A stretch of 64,000 nucleotides of DNA from Granulicella tundricola MP5ACTX9. Its GTDB lineage: Bacteria; Acidobacteriota; Terriglobia; Terriglobales; Acidobacteriaceae. Both the position numbers and the translations under genes were made by a program. The stretch lies in assembly GCF_000178975.2 (NCBI RefSeq), contig NC_015057.1, forward strand, positions 248,001 through 312,000, given 5' to 3'. The notes under the pieces were generated by a model. That model saw nothing but the letters and a program-made list of their open reading frames with translations. It searched no databases and had not been told where the DNA came from. Shown piece by piece: positions 8,382 to 19,994 of the stretch; the stretch's first letter is position 1; every line of letters begins with the position of its first letter.

Positions 8382-11300
8382 ATGCTTTCGCACTTCAAGC
8401 GCAATGCCATCGTGGCATCCATTGCAGTCTTTTCCGCGGGCGCGCCTATGCTGGCGCAGACGTTCCACGGCACCGTTTCTGGTACGGTGAGCGACTCCAG
8501 CGGCGCCGTCATCACCGGGGCGAACGTACAACTGGTTAACCCTGCAACCGGGGTCATTTTGAACGCTACGTCGAGCAAAGCGGGCGAGTTCAACTTCCAG
8601 GAGCTGCCGGTTGGCACCTATACCCTCAGCATCTCCATGAGCGGATTTCAAAGCCGGAAGATCGAAGCGATCGACGTGGCTGTGACGAAGATCGAGAACT
8701 TTCCGGTTGTACTCTCGCCTGGTTCTGCCTCGACCGAGATTGAGGTGACTGCGAGCGGCGTGCAGGTGGATACACAATCCAGTGCGCTGGTTGCGGTTAT
8801 CGATTCAAAGGCGGTGGAAGATATGCCGTTGAACGGACGTGACTTTACCCGTCTGACGCACTTTGCGCCGGGTGTTGCGGCGATCTCGAACTCCGTAAAT
8901 GGATCTCGCACAGCGAGCATCAACTTCCAGTTGGACGGCGCGGATAACGTCGATCCGTGGCTTGGGATTGTGGCTTCCAATCAGGGCGGTATCGCTTCAG
9001 TTCCGGGTGGATTGATTCCGATTGAGGCGATCGATCAGTTCTCGATGCAGTCGGGCGGTGAGGCGGACCAGGGGCGCAACGCGGGCGCGAACTCGAACAT
9101 GGTGATCAAGTCAGGCACGAATCACATCCATGGCGACGTGTTCTATTTCGACCGCAATGAGTTCTTTGCGGCGCTTTCGCCGGTGGCAGGAGCCGGGACG
9201 CGTAAGACACTTATCCGTAATCACCAAGGCGGCTTCACACTGGGCGGACCGATCTGGAAGGATCACACGTTCCTGTTTACGGCGGGCGAGATTCAGATTG
9301 CGAAGGCGAACGTTGCGCTTTCCGACACGGTTGTGTCAGATGCATGGATCACGGCTGCCACGGCCAATATTGCAGCGTTCAACAAGGCGGGCGCCATCGA
9401 TCCAATCACGAAACAGCCCTATGCAGTGAGCGCCCTCAGCACGAACCTCTACAATCTGCTGTACCCCGCAAATTCAAAGGGATCGGCGGCGACGACGAAC
9501 AATTATTTTGCGAGCGGCACCTCGAATTACAACAGCTATAACGGGATCGTCAAGCTGGACCATCACTTCAGCGATAAGCAAAGCCTTTCGCTCCGTTACT
9601 TAGGGACGACCGGAACGCAAACTGCGCCGACTGCGTCTGACTACGCACAATACTTCCAAACTGCGCCGATGCACATTCACAACTTCGGCATCATCCATAG
9701 CTACATCTTTAGTCCCCGGTTGCTGAACACGGTAACCTTTGCGACCAACTACTTCCTGCAGACGTTCAATGACGCCGATCAAAACTTTCATCCTCAGGCG
9801 AACGCAGGGCTGAATCTTGGGATCACCAATGCCATCATCGCAGCAGGTGCACCGAGCATTCTGATCACGGGCTTCGATCAGACCGGTGCTACCCAGCCCT
9901 CCGGGCGTACCGATGTGACTGGACACGTTACCGATAACTTTCACTGGACGCTGGGCAAGCATGAGCTCAAGTTCGGCGGCGAGTATCGTCACTCCAACGT
10001 GAACCAGCTTTACTTCTCAAGCGCGCGTGGAACGTTTACGTTCGACGGCTCGCGTGGTCCCTGGTCAAGCTCAGCCGGTACACAGCTTGCGGATCTTTCC
10101 GACTTCCTGATCGGCGCTCCGACCGCCTCCTCAGGCGCCCGCCTGCTCCAGGGGAACGCTCAACGTGTCTGGACCTACAACACCGAGGACTTCTGGGTGC
10201 AGGATGACTTCCAGGCGACGAAGAAGTTGAGCCTGAATTACGGTATCCGCTACACGGTCCCGGGTGTGATCCAGGCGGCAGCGAACGATATCTATCAGTT
10301 CGTCCCTGGTACGACGCCTGGTTTCCAGAAGGGCTACTACCCGGAGTACTACAGTGGCGTCGCCCCTCGCATAGGCTTCTCCTATGCCCCCTTTGCGGAT
10401 GAGCGGACCGTTATCCGCGGATCGTATGGAATCTTCTATGACTTCCCGGCGATGAGCAGCTGGATTACGGGTACCACAACCAACGGCGGTGCAGCCTATG
10501 CACAGAACAACCCTGCCGGCCCGGATGCCGCCGTCATCTTCAACCAAAGCGGTTTCGAGTGGGCGCAGAACGTAAATCCCTTTGTGGGCGCGGCTGCTCC
10601 TCAGGTGGGTGCGTTTGGAGTGAATCAGAACTTCAAGATGCCGCGAGCCACGGTTGTCAGCTTCAATGTGGAGCAACAACTCTCGAAGTCAACTCTCTTC
10701 TCGGTTGGATATGTCGGTTCGTTTGGCTCTCACCTGGAGAATCTGTACAACATCAACCAGCCGGTTGCGAACGGAACGAAGGTCGCCAATACGAACCGTC
10801 CTTATGATGCAACGACCGTGTACCCCAATGAAAATCCCACCTTTCAGGGACAGAAGCTGCTGGCGATCAATCAGCTGAATTTTGAAGCTGCCTCCAACTT
10901 CCACTCTCTGCAGACGACTGTGAAACAGGCTTTGTGGAAGGGTATTACCGCCACCTTGAATTACACCTGGTCAAAGTCTATGGATGATGCGTCCAGCAGC
11001 ACGACCCCAATGAACAGCTACAACCTGCACCAGGACTACGGGCAGAGCACCTTCGACAATCGCAATGTCGTCAACGGATTCGTCATCTACAGCATTCCTC
11101 AGTTCGGTCACTTCATGCCGAAGCTGACGAAGGGTTACCAGGTCAACGCCTTGTATACCTATTCCAGCGGAAACCCAATCAGCCCGCAGTACAGCACGAA
11201 CGTCGACGGAACGGGTGAACTCAAGGACCGGCCCAACTACACAGGGGTGAGCCCTTTCACTGGCGTGCAACTCGCTACGAGCACAAGCTCACAGCGCACT

Positions 11301-11684
11301 TACCGCTATCTGCAGAACCTGGTCTCAAACCCGTCGTTCACATGCCCTGGAGCGGTCTCCACCTCAACTACCAACCCCGCCGTCTGCCCCACAACCGTTA
11401 CGGGTGTCTACGGGAATGAAAAGCGGGACAACTTTACTGGTCCGAACTTCCGTACTGTCGATTTCTCGTTGATCAAGCACACGCCTGTCACTGAGAAGGT
11501 CATGTCTGAGTTCCGCGTTGAGATCTTCAACATCTTCAACTTCAATAACTTTGCCCCACCCACGGTCACTGCAACAAGCAGCTCGTTTGGAATCATCAGC
11601 AATACCCGTAACGGTGCTGCATCACCGGGTATCGGCTTTGGCGAGCCATTCAATATTCAGTTTGCTTTGAAGCTGACCTTCTAA
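8382..11684 (+). CDS. Oar-like TonB-dependent outer-membrane receptor 1
   Basis: 1100 residues; ATG at 8382 with AGGAG at 8372-8376. The signal peptide ends near MLAQT (residue 27). A carboxypeptidase-regulatory-like beta-sandwich follows (about 28-115; GTVSGTVSDSSGAVITGANV). Next comes a plug region with MPLNGRDFTRL, and then a long beta barrel of alternating aromatic/polar strands ending in a terminal Phe (FALKLTF). Such proteins are abundant in Acidobacteria and are thought to import large substrates, often glycans or peptides, with TonB energy; the ligand of this one cannot be read from sequence. No SusD-like partner lies beside it. It has its own candidate promoter and a strong terminator, so it is probably monocistronic. 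Confidence 0.93.
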   Translation: MLSHFKRNAIVASIAVFSAGAPMLAQTFHGTVSGTVSDSSGAVITGANVQLVNPATGVILNATSSKAGEFNFQELPVGTYTLSISMSGFQSRKIEAIDVAVTKIENFPVVLSPGSASTEIEVTASGVQVDTQSSALVAVIDSKAVEDMPLNGRDFTRLTHFAPGVAAISNSVNGSRTASINFQLDGADNVDPWLGIVASNQGGIASVPGGLIPIEAIDQFSMQSGGEADQGRNAGANSNMVIKSGTNHIHGDVFYFDRNEFFAALSPVAGAGTRKTLIRNHQGGFTLGGPIWKDHTFLFTAGEIQIAKANVALSDTVVSDAWITAATANIAAFNKAGAIDPITKQPYAVSALSTNLYNLLYPANSKGSAATTNNYFASGTSNYNSYNGIVKLDHHFSDKQSLSLRYLGTTGTQTAPTASDYAQYFQTAPMHIHNFGIIHSYIFSPRLLNTVTFATNYFLQTFNDADQNFHPQANAGLNLGITNAIIAAGAPSILITGFDQTGATQPSGRTDVTGHVTDNFHWTLGKHELKFGGEYRHSNVNQLYFSSARGTFTFDGSRGPWSSSAGTQLADLSDFLIGAPTASSGARLLQGNAQRVWTYNTEDFWVQDDFQATKKLSLNYGIRYTVPGVIQAAANDIYQFVPGTTPGFQKGYYPEYYSGVAPRIGFSYAPFADERTVIRGSYGIFYDFPAMSSWITGTTTNGGAAYAQNNPAGPDAAVIFNQSGFEWAQNVNPFVGAAAPQVGAFGVNQNFKMPRATVVSFNVEQQLSKSTLFSVGYVGSFGSHLENLYNINQPVANGTKVANTNRPYDATTVYPNENPTFQGQKLLAINQLNFEAASNFHSLQTTVKQALWKGITATLNYTWSKSMDDASSSTTPMNSYNLHQDYGQSTFDNRNVVNGFVIYSIPQFGHFMPKLTKGYQVNALYTYSSGNPISPQYSTNVDGTGELKDRPNYTGVSPFTGVQLATSTSSQRTYRYLQNLVSNPSFTCPGAVSTSTTNPAVCPTTVTGVYGNEKRDNFTGPNFRTVDFSLIKHTPVTEKVMSEFRVEIFNIFNFNNFAPPTVTATSSSFGIISNTRNGAASPGIGFGEPFNIQFALKLTF

Positions 11685-11753
11685 CCTTTGCAAGCAGGTC
11701 ATCCCTATGTGCGTCCTGAAAAATGATTCGTAGATCTTGTTGCAATGCTTCTA

Positions 11754-11785
11754 CTGGCGGCCACTCTCGGCCGCCAGTTTTATTT
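11754..11785 (+). terminator. Terminator of TonB receptor 1
   Basis: Perfect 9-bp stem CTGGCGGCC (11754-11762) / GGCCGCCAG (11769-11777), loop ACTCTC, followed by TTTTATTT. Confidence 0.85.
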
Positions 11786-11857
11786 AGACGATGGCGAAAA
11801 GGGCAGAGTTTACAGAGACGCGTCAGTTAAGACGAACAATAACGTTTGTAGCACTTT

Positions 11858-11893
11858 ACCCGGCCAAGAGCGTAATCGCTGGCCGGGTTTCTT
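11858..11893 (+). terminator. Second hairpin/terminator just upstream of the RND operon
   Basis: ACCCGGCCA (11858-11866) pairs perfectly with TGGCCGGGT (11880-11888), with an inner GCG/CGC stem around TAAT, then TTTCTT. It lies about 120 bases before the adaptor start, so it could be a back-up terminator or an attenuator in the leader of the efflux operon. Confidence 0.6.
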
Positions 11894-12013
11894 GTGTGTG
11901 CCACGAAACTTTTTCGGGTGATTGACCATCCATCTATCCGAGGTAACAACTTTGGGCTCCGTTCGATTGCGTCGATGGCTTTGTGTCTCTGGTTGGAGGA
12001 GGACGTCCGATCA

Positions 12014-13381
12014 ATGAGTGAAGAACAGCAAAGAGGAAGCAGCGGAGCGGAGTTGGGGGCGTCGTTTGAGGCGCATAACTCAGAGTCCTATGGTGGCGAT
12101 GTCGGCCGAAGCTTCACAGAGAAGAACGGCGAAGAAGAACGGCACAAGCGCGAACACAAAAGCCATGCGTGGATCTGGATCACGGCGATCATTGTGATTG
12201 TGGTGGCTATCCTGCTGGTGGAACGTGGGAAGAGCGATAAGACTTCGACCAAAGCTGGGGCGGGTGGCGCGGCGGCCGGCAAGAGCGGTGGCGGGCGCGG
12301 ACAGCAGGGGCCGGCGGCTATTACGGTGGGGCAATCGAAGACCGGCAACATCAATGTTTATGTGGATGCTCTTGGAACAGTGACGCCAACCAACACCGTC
12401 ACGATCTACAGCCAGATCACTGGGAAGGTGATGGCGGTTTACTACCGCGAAGGACAGATTGTGAGGAAGGGTCAACCGTTGATCGATATCGATCCACGGC
12501 CTTATGAAGCGACACTCACACAGGCCGAGGGAACGCTTCAGCACGATCAAGGTGTGCTGGCTGAGGCGCGGATCGACCTGGAGCGGTATCAGATTGCTTT
12601 TTCAAAGAACGCGATTGCGCGGCAACAGCTCGAGGATCAGCAGCAGGTTGTGCTGCAGGATGAAGGGACCGTCAAGACGGATGAGGGCACGGTTGCTTAC
12701 GACAAGGTGCAACTGTCGTACTGCCATATCGTTTCTCCGATCAATGGGCGGGTGGGATTGCGGCTTGTCGATCCGGGTAATACCGTGTTCTCCGGTACGG
12801 GATCGACGCTGGTTGTGGTGACGCAACTGCAGCCGATTACGGTTGTGTTCAATGTGTCCGAGGATGATCTTCCTGCGATTCAGGCGCAGTTGAAGGGTGG
12901 CCGGACGCTTGAGGTCGATGCATACGATCGGGCAAATGATAAGCAGATAGAAGCGGGCAAGCTGAACTCGTTGGATAACCAGATCGATACGACGACTGGA
13001 ACGGTAAAGTTCAGGGCTGGCTTCAATAACACCGGACTGACGCTGTTTCCGAATCAGTTTGTGAATGCGCGGCTGCTGGAGAAGACGTTGAAGGGGACAG
13101 TCCTGGTGCCTTCAGCGGCGGTGCAGCATAACGGCACACAGGCCTTTGTGTATGTGGTGAAGCCCAACAAGACGGTTGGCGTGCAGAACGTCACCGCGTT
13201 GACGAGCGATGAGAAAGATACGGCTGTGCAAGGGCTTGGGGCCGGTACGGATGTGGCTACGAGCGGGTTCGACCGGCTGGAGAATGGAGTGCCGGTCCTC
13301 ATCAACCAAAAGGCTCCAGGACAGGCAGCGGCACAGGGGCACGGCAGCAATGGCTCGGCTGGCGGAAGCACAACGCCATGA
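12014..13381 (+). CDS. RND efflux periplasmic adaptor (membrane fusion protein)
   Basis: The start is set at the ATG at 12014 ([11 protein letters not shown]), behind the strong GGAGGAGGA at 11994-12002. The longer frame from 11894 lacks a good site. The 455-residue protein has a charged N-terminal tail, one membrane anchor ([18 protein letters not shown], about residues 53-70), and a lipoyl/hairpin segment ([43 protein letters not shown]). A beta-barrel part ends with [20 protein letters not shown]. This is the HlyD/AcrA-like adaptor order. It joins the inner-membrane RND pumps encoded next to the outer-membrane channel. The stop overlaps the next start by ATGA, so translation is coupled. 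Confidence 0.95.
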   Translation: MSEEQQRGSSGAELGASFEAHNSESYGGDVGRSFTEKNGEEERHKREHKSHAWIWITAIIVIVVAILLVERGKSDKTSTKAGAGGAAAGKSGGGRGQQGPAAITVGQSKTGNINVYVDALGTVTPTNTVTIYSQITGKVMAVYYREGQIVRKGQPLIDIDPRPYEATLTQAEGTLQHDQGVLAEARIDLERYQIAFSKNAIARQQLEDQQQVVLQDEGTVKTDEGTVAYDKVQLSYCHIVSPINGRVGLRLVDPGNTVFSGTGSTLVVVTQLQPITVVFNVSEDDLPAIQAQLKGGRTLEVDAYDRANDKQIEAGKLNSLDNQIDTTTGTVKFRAGFNNTGLTLFPNQFVNARLLEKTLKGTVLVPSAAVQHNGTQAFVYVVKPNKTVGVQNVTALTSDEKDTAVQGLGAGTDVATSGFDRLENGVPVLINQKAPGQAAAQGHGSNGSAGGSTTP

Positions 13382-16300
13382 GTCCTTCACGGCCATTTAT
13401 TCTGCGCCCGGTTGCGACTGCTTTGTTGATGGTCGCCATCTTTCTTGCGGGTGCGGTGAGCTACTTCCAGCTTCCGGTGTCTGCACTGCCGGAGGTCGAT
13501 TATCCGACGATCCAGGTGCTGACGTTTTATCCGGGAGCCAGTCCGGATGTGGTGGCGTCCGGAGTTACGGCACCGCTGGAACGGCAGTTCGGCGAGGTGG
13601 CTGGGCTGAGCCAGATGACCTCAACGAGCGCGGGCGGTGTGTCCGTGATCGTGATGCAGTTTCAGCTGAGCCTGGACATCGATGTGGCCGAGCAGGAGGT
13701 GCAGGCTGCCATCAATGCGGCGCAGAGCTATCTGCCGGCGAACCTGCCTACGCCACCAATCTATAGCAAGTCGAATCCGGCGGATGCTCCGGTGCTGACG
13801 CTTGCGCTGACCTCTAACGAGATGCCTTTGAGCCAGGTGGAGGATTTGGCGGATACGCGACTGGCACCGAAGATCTCACAGATCTCCGGCGTTGGTTTGG
13901 TAAGTATTTCAGGCGGACAGAAGCCTGCGGTGCGTATCCAGGCGAATCCTACGGCGCTGGCGGCCTATGGCGTGAATCTCGAGGATCTTAGAAACTCCCT
14001 GACCGGGAACAGCTTAAACTCGGCGAAGGGTAACTTCGACGGGCCGACGCAGGACTACACGATCAATGCCAACGACCAGTTGCTTTCAAGCGGCGACTAT
14101 AAGTCCGTTGTCGTGGCTTATCGTAATGGTGCTCCGGTGATGTTGGGCGAGGTGGCTAAGGTTGTAGATGGCGTTGAGAACTCCACGCTGGCAGCCTGGA
14201 TGAACCAGACGCCCGCGGTGATTCTGAATATTCAACGGCAGCCCGGGGCGAATACGATCCAAGTGGTGGACAGCATCACGAAGCTGCTGCCGCAGTTGGA
14301 GACGACTCTGCCGAAGGCTGTACATGTGCAGATCGTGACGGACCGAACGACGGCGATCCGGGCTTCCGTGAAGGACGTTGAGTTCGAGTTGATGCTGACC
14401 ATTGGGCTTGTGGTCATGGTCATCTTCCTTTTCCTGCGGAATGTGGCGGCGACGATTATTCCTAGTGTGGCTGTACCGATCTCGCTGATTGGAACGCTGG
14501 GAGTGATGTATCTGGCGGGCTATAGCCTCAACAACCTGACGATGATGGCGTTGACCATCTCAACGGGCTTTGTGGTAGATGACGCGATCGTCATGATCGA
14601 GAACATCTCGCGCTATATCGAAGAGGGTGAAGAGCCGATGGCGGCGGCGCTGAAGGGCGCGGAGCAGATTGGGTTTACGATTCTTTCTTTGACGATTTCG
14701 TTGATCGCTGTGTTGATTCCGCTGTTGTTCATGGGTGATATCGCGGGACGGCTGTTCCGGCAGTTTGCGGTTACGCTGGCGGTGACGATTGTGATCTCGG
14801 CGTTTGTGTCTCTGACGCTGACGCCGATGATGTCGGCTCGTCTGCTGAAGTACACGCCGCCAGAGGAACAGGGCTGGTTCTACGATAAGTCCGAAGAGGT
14901 GTTCGAGAGCATCATCCGGTTCTATGGGCGGACTCTGCGGTTCGTTCTACGGTTTCAGACGATCACCCTGCTGGTTGCTGTGGCGACGCTGATCCTGACG
15001 GTGGTGCTGTACATGACGGTGCCGAAGGGCTTCTTCCCGACGCAGGATACAGGGATCATTCAGGGGATCACGCAGGCCTCTCCGACCATTTCCTTTGAGG
15101 AGATGAGCAAGAAGCAGGAGGATGTGGCGAAGGTGCTGCTGGCCGATCCTGCGGTGGAGAGTATCTCTTCATTCATCGGCGCGGATGGAACGAACACGAC
15201 GCTGAATAGTGGGCGTATTCAGATCAACCTCAAGCCTTTGGAGGATCGGGGGATCTCTGCGCCGGACGTGATCGACCGGCTGGGGCCGAAGCTCGAAAAG
15301 GTCGAAGGTATCAAGCTTTATATGCAGCCCGTGCAGGATCTTACCGTCGATGACCGGGTGAGCCGCACGGAGTATCAATACACGCTGGAGGATCCGAACC
15401 AGGCTGAGTTGAATACTGTAACGCATGACTTTGTGGCTCGGCTGAAGAAGCTGCCAGAGCTTGCAGACGTTGTTACGGACCAGCAGCTTGGCGGGGCTGC
15501 TGCTTCACTAGTGATCGACCGGGCTACAGCTTCACGGTTTGGGATTACGCCGACGACGATCGACAACACGTTGTACGACGCGTTTGGGCAGCGGCAGATC
15601 AACACCATGTACACGCAGTTGAATCAGTATCATGTCATCCTGGAAACAGCGCCTGAATTCCAGAAAAACCCGAACAAGCTGAACGATATTTATATCCAGG
15701 GCTCGACGAGCGGGACGGTCGCGGCGGTAGCTTCGAGTTCAGGTGGAACGTCTTCTGGCGCAGGGGCGGGAGCTACGGCACAGACCGGAAACGCACTGCT
15801 TACGGCTTCTTCTACGACCGGAGTGGGGTCTTCCGCATCTTCAAGCTCGGCACTCTCTTCAAGTTCTTCAAGCAGCGGAAGCTCTTCGCTGACGACGGTG
15901 AATGGCTCGTCCGCACTATCGAGTGCTGCCAATAGTCAGACGAGCACGACAGCGTTGGGGAGTGTCAGCTCTGCAGCAAACACATCGTCCAGCACCAATA
16001 CTGCGACGAACGGAACGACGCGGTCAGGCTCAGGGACGTCGACTGCTTCGGGTAGTTCCGGAGGATCGTCTTCGAGTTCGAGTGGAACGATTTCCAATCC
16101 AGTGCCGCTGAGTGCGTTCACACACTTCACGAATTCCAGTGAAGCGCTCTCCATCAATCACCAAGGGCAGTTCCCTGCTGTGACGATCTCCTTCAATCTG
16201 GCAGCGGGCTACTCCCTGGGGCAGGCGCTGGATGCAATCAATAAAACGATCAAAGAGGCGAATCTGCCGGCGAGCGTGGTGAAGGACTACCAAGGCACGG

Positions 16301-16893
16301 CTTCGGCGTTTGAGGGCTCGCTGTCGAATGAAGGGTTGCTGATCCTGGCTGCGCTGGTGACGGTTTATATCGTGCTGGGTGTGCTGTACGAGAGCTTTGT
16401 ACATCCGATCACGATTCTTTCCACGCTGCCTTCGGCTGGTGTGGGTGCTCTGCTGGCGTTGCGGTTCTTTCATCTCGATCTGGATATTGTGGCGATCATC
16501 GGGATTATTCTGCTGATCGGCATTGTGAAGAAGAACGGCATCATGATGGTGGACTTTGCTCTGGAAGCAGAGCGCAATGAAGGCAAGAACGCTACCGAGG
16601 CCATCTATCAGGCTTCCCTGCTGCGTTTCCGGCCGATCATGATGACGACGATGGCGGCGCTATTGAGTGGCCTTCCGCTGGCGTTTGGGTCCGGCATTGG
16701 ATCTGAGTTGAGAAAGCCGCTGGGTGTTGCGATGGTCGGCGGACTTTTGTTCAGCCAAGTGCTGACGCTATACACGACGCCGGTGATTTATATCTTCTTC
16801 GATAATCTTGGTGCGCGGTTCTCCAAGCGTCCGAGCAACAAGACCGCAGCGCAGGGTAAGAATGTGCATGAAGCGCAGGCGGAGCACGCATGA
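13378..16893 (+). CDS. RND efflux permease 1 (HAE1/MdtB-like) with Ser/Thr/Gly-rich insertion
   Basis: 1171 residues, clearly longer than the usual 1030-1050. Family landmarks are present: [21 protein letters not shown] at the first TM helix, [15 protein letters not shown] in TM4 with the two proton-relay Asp, and [20 protein letters not shown] in the C-terminal half. Between [10 protein letters not shown] and [11 protein letters not shown] lies a tract of about 130 residues (777-907; bases 15706-16098) made almost only of Ser, Thr, Gly, Ala and Asn. The downstream paralogue has only a few residues there. The tract falls in the C-terminal periplasmic porter/docking region by comparison with AcrB (inference). 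It pumps drugs or other amphiphiles by proton antiport. ATGA overlaps at both ends. Confidence 0.95.
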   Translation: MSPSRPFILRPVATALLMVAIFLAGAVSYFQLPVSALPEVDYPTIQVLTFYPGASPDVVASGVTAPLERQFGEVAGLSQMTSTSAGGVSVIVMQFQLSLDIDVAEQEVQAAINAAQSYLPANLPTPPIYSKSNPADAPVLTLALTSNEMPLSQVEDLADTRLAPKISQISGVGLVSISGGQKPAVRIQANPTALAAYGVNLEDLRNSLTGNSLNSAKGNFDGPTQDYTINANDQLLSSGDYKSVVVAYRNGAPVMLGEVAKVVDGVENSTLAAWMNQTPAVILNIQRQPGANTIQVVDSITKLLPQLETTLPKAVHVQIVTDRTTAIRASVKDVEFELMLTIGLVVMVIFLFLRNVAATIIPSVAVPISLIGTLGVMYLAGYSLNNLTMMALTISTGFVVDDAIVMIENISRYIEEGEEPMAAALKGAEQIGFTILSLTISLIAVLIPLLFMGDIAGRLFRQFAVTLAVTIVISAFVSLTLTPMMSARLLKYTPPEEQGWFYDKSEEVFESIIRFYGRTLRFVLRFQTITLLVAVATLILTVVLYMTVPKGFFPTQDTGIIQGITQASPTISFEEMSKKQEDVAKVLLADPAVESISSFIGADGTNTTLNSGRIQINLKPLEDRGISAPDVIDRLGPKLEKVEGIKLYMQPVQDLTVDDRVSRTEYQYTLEDPNQAELNTVTHDFVARLKKLPELADVVTDQQLGGAAASLVIDRATASRFGITPTTIDNTLYDAFGQRQINTMYTQLNQYHVILETAPEFQKNPNKLNDIYIQGSTSGTVAAVASSSGGTSSGAGAGATAQTGNALLTASSTTGVGSSASSSSALSSSSSSSGSSSLTTVNGSSALSSAANSQTSTTALGSVSSAANTSSSTNTATNGTTRSGSGTSTASGSSGGSSSSSSGTISNPVPLSAFTHFTNSSEALSINHQGQFPAVTISFNLAAGYSLGQALDAINKTIKEANLPASVVKDYQGTASAFEGSLSNEGLLILAALVTVYIVLGVLYESFVHPITILSTLPSAGVGALLALRFFHLDLDIVAIIGIILLIGIVKKNGIMMVDFALEAERNEGKNATEAIYQASLLRFRPIMMTTMAALLSGLPLAFGSGIGSELRKPLGVAMVGGLLFSQVLTLYTTPVIYIFFDNLGARFSKRPSNKTAAQGKNVHEAQAEHA

Positions 16894-19800
16894 ATCCTTC
16901 GCGGCTTTTTATCGACCGGCCTATCGCTACGACTCTGCTAACGATTGCCGTTGCGATCGCAGGGTTCATTGCCTTTGCCGTATTGCCGGTGGCTCCTCTG
17001 CCGCAGGTGGACTTTCCGACCATTACGGTTGCAGCTTCACTGCCTGGTGCGAGTCCGGACATTATGGCTTCCTCCGTGGCTACTCCGCTGGAGCGCCAGT
17101 TCGGGCACATTGCAGGTGTGACGGAGATGACGTCCTCCAGCACGCTGGGGACGACGAGCGTTACGCTGCAGTTCGATCTGAGCCGGAATATCGATGGGGC
17201 GGCGCGCGATGTGGAGGCGGGGATCAATGCGGCGCGGACGTATCTGCCTGCTAACCTGCCAGCGAATCCGACTTACCGGAAAGTGAATCCGGCTGACTCA
17301 CCGATCCTTGTACTGGGATTGCAATCGGATAATTATGACGTGCCAACGCTCTATGACGAGGCGTCGACCGTGATTGAGCAGAGGATCTCGCAGATCACGG
17401 GTGTTGGGCAGGTGACGGTTGTAGGTGCATCCCTGCCGGCTGTACGGGTGGAGTTGAACCCCACGCAACTTGCGAGCTATGGGATCAGCCTTCCGGCGGT
17501 GCAGCAGGTGATCGCGGGGCAGAACTCAAATGTGGCGAAGGGTCAGATCTCGAACGGAAGTACGACCACCGATATTCTGGCGAACGATCAGATCTCGAAG
17601 GCTGTGGCTTATCGTCCGCTGGTGGTTGGTTATCACAATGGCGGCGCGGTGCGGTTGCAGGATGTCGCGGATGTGGTGGACTCGCAACAGACGGTGCGGC
17701 AGGCTGGATTTCTGGACGGCAAGCCGTCTGTGAATATGCTGATCTTCCGGCAACCCGGCGCTAATATCATCACGACCGTGGATGCGGTGAAGGCTGCGCT
17801 GCCTTCGCTACAGGCCTCCATCCCCAAGGGCGAGCACCTGATCACCATTCTGGACCGGACGCTGACGATTCGTTCTTCCGTGAACGACATTGAGCTGACG
17901 TTGGTCATCTCTGTGATCCTCGTCATCCTGGTGGTGTTTGTTTTTCTGCGGAATGTGCGGGCTACGCTGATTCCTGCGGTGGCCGTGCCTGTTTCGCTGA
18001 TCGGCACATGCGCGGTGATGTATGTGTGTGGGTTCTCGCTGGATAACCTCTCCCTTATGGCACTGGCGATTGCGAGCGGATTTGTGGTGGATGACGCCAT
18101 CGTCGTAATGGAGAATATCTCGCGGCATTTGGAGGAAGGCTATACGCCCGTGCAGGCTGCGTTGAAGGGTGCGGCGGAGATTGGGTTTACTGTGTTCTCC
18201 ATCTCCGTGTCCCTGATTGCAGTATTCATTCCGCTGCTGCTGATGGGTGGGATCATTGGCCGGCTGTTCCGGGAGTTCGCGATTACTCTTTCCGCGGCGA
18301 TTCTGGTGTCCATGGTGGTAAGCCTTACGACTACTCCGATGATGTGCTCGCGCGTGTTGATTCCGGAGAGCGAGATCGAACATGGGCGGTTGTACAAGTG
18401 GAGCGAGCGGGGGTTCGATTTGATTCTGTCGGGTTATAGACGGACGTTGAACTGGACGCTGGACCATCCTGCGTTGATCCTGCTGATCTTTCTGGGGACG
18501 CTTGCTTTGAATGTGTTCCTGGTGATCAAGGTTCCCAAAGGATTCTTTCCGCAGCAGGATACCGGTGCCGTGCAGGGAGGGATGCAAGGGCCACAGGACA
18601 CTTCTTTCTACGGGATGCGAGATGCGGTGCAGCACTCCGTCATGACCATCAAGAACGATCCTGGTGTGCAGCATGTGATGGGCTTTACGGGTGGTCAGGG
18701 AGCGACGAACAGCGGGTTCGCGTTCATCGCACTTAAGCCGCTGAATGAGCGTAAGGCGAGTGCGGCGACCATCATCAATCGGCTAAGACCGAAGCTTGCG
18801 AAGATTGCCGGAGCGGCTACCTTCCTTCAGCCTGTTCAGGATATTCGGATCGGCGGACGGCAGGCGAACGCACAGTATCAGTACACGCTGGAGGCTGAGA
18901 CCACAGCGGAGCTGACGCAATATGGGCCGGCGCTGCTGTCCAAGATGAAGGCCACGCCGGGCTTTACGGATGTGAGTACGGATCAGCAGAACAAAGGACT
19001 GCAGGCACTCCTAACGTATGACCGCCCTACAGCCGCCCGGCTTGGCGTTACGCCGCAGCTCTTGGATAACACGTTGTACGACGCGTTTGGGCAGGCTGAG
19101 GTCTCTACGATCTATACGGAGTTGAACCAGTACTACGTGGTGATGGAGGTCGCGCCGAAGTACTGGGCTTCACCGCAGGGTCTGAAGGATGTGTTCGTTA
19201 TACCGAACTCGGGTGGAGACGCGGTGCCTCTGGATTCTGTGCTGAAGTATGCGCCTTCCACCTCGCCGCTGGCTGTAAACCATACGGGACTGTTTCCTTC
19301 TGTTACCGTTTCCTTCAATCTTGCGCCCAACGTCTCGCTGGGTGAGGCCACGCAGAAGATTACAGAACTGCAGCAGCAGCTTGGGTTCCCGCAGTCTGTG
19401 CATGGGCAATATTCAGGAACGCTGGAGGCGTTTCAACAGTCGCTGGGCAGCGAGCCGTATCTCATACTGACGGCGATCCTTGCGGTCTACATCGTACTTG
19501 GCATTCTGTATGAGAGCTTGATCCATCCGTTAACGATTCTTTCGACGCTGCCTTCAGCTAGCCTGGGAGCTATGCTGGCGCTTGTGCTGACCAATACGGA
19601 GCTGGATGTGATGTCGATTATTGGCATCATCCTGCTGATCGGCATCGTGAAGAAGAATGCGATTATGATGATCGACTTTGCGTTGAACGCTGAGCGCAAC
19701 GAAGGTATGAATACGCGGGATTCGATCTTTCAGGCCTCGCTTCTGAGATTCCGCCCGATCCTGATGACGACGATGGCGGCGTTGTTCGGCGCGGTTCCGC

Positions 19801-19994
19801 TGGCGGTGGGCACCGGGATTGGGTCAGAGCTGCGGCGGCCTTTGGGAATCTCAATCATCGGCGGGTTGATTGTGAGCCAGGTGCTTACGCTTTATACGAC
19901 GCCAGTTATCTATTTATTCATGGACAACCTGCGGCTGAAGCTTGCAGGCGATAAGAGCGCGCGGTTGCTCACGGCGAGTGTAGCGGCTCGATGA
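16890..19994 (+). CDS. RND efflux permease 2 (HAE1/MdtC-like)
   Basis: 1034 residues, the normal length for the family. [20 protein letters not shown] opens TM1, [20 protein letters not shown] carries the TM4 Asp pair, and [20 protein letters not shown] marks the second half. It is a paralogue of permease 1. Two different permeases in one operon recall the MdtBC arrangement, where the pump is a heterotrimer; whether these two also mix is an inference. Where permease 1 has its Ser-rich tract, this protein has only [18 protein letters not shown]. It overlaps both neighbours by four bases. Confidence 0.95.
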   Translation: MNPSRLFIDRPIATTLLTIAVAIAGFIAFAVLPVAPLPQVDFPTITVAASLPGASPDIMASSVATPLERQFGHIAGVTEMTSSSTLGTTSVTLQFDLSRNIDGAARDVEAGINAARTYLPANLPANPTYRKVNPADSPILVLGLQSDNYDVPTLYDEASTVIEQRISQITGVGQVTVVGASLPAVRVELNPTQLASYGISLPAVQQVIAGQNSNVAKGQISNGSTTTDILANDQISKAVAYRPLVVGYHNGGAVRLQDVADVVDSQQTVRQAGFLDGKPSVNMLIFRQPGANIITTVDAVKAALPSLQASIPKGEHLITILDRTLTIRSSVNDIELTLVISVILVILVVFVFLRNVRATLIPAVAVPVSLIGTCAVMYVCGFSLDNLSLMALAIASGFVVDDAIVVMENISRHLEEGYTPVQAALKGAAEIGFTVFSISVSLIAVFIPLLLMGGIIGRLFREFAITLSAAILVSMVVSLTTTPMMCSRVLIPESEIEHGRLYKWSERGFDLILSGYRRTLNWTLDHPALILLIFLGTLALNVFLVIKVPKGFFPQQDTGAVQGGMQGPQDTSFYGMRDAVQHSVMTIKNDPGVQHVMGFTGGQGATNSGFAFIALKPLNERKASAATIINRLRPKLAKIAGAATFLQPVQDIRIGGRQANAQYQYTLEAETTAELTQYGPALLSKMKATPGFTDVSTDQQNKGLQALLTYDRPTAARLGVTPQLLDNTLYDAFGQAEVSTIYTELNQYYVVMEVAPKYWASPQGLKDVFVIPNSGGDAVPLDSVLKYAPSTSPLAVNHTGLFPSVTVSFNLAPNVSLGEATQKITELQQQLGFPQSVHGQYSGTLEAFQQSLGSEPYLILTAILAVYIVLGILYESLIHPLTILSTLPSASLGAMLALVLTNTELDVMSIIGIILLIGIVKKNAIMMIDFALNAERNEGMNTRDSIFQASLLRFRPILMTTMAALFGAVPLAVGTGIGSELRRPLGISIIGGLIVSQVLTLYTTPVIYLFMDNLRLKLAGDKSARLLTASVAAR

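Larger units (their letters stand above)
11685..12013. other. Intergenic region between TonB receptor 1 and the RND operon
   Basis: About 330 bases without a gene. It holds two strong hairpins with T runs (11754-11785 and 11858-11893) and the ribosome-binding site of the adaptor gene. The open frame continues upstream of 12014, but that part crosses the second hairpin and is not considered coding. Confidence 0.6.
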
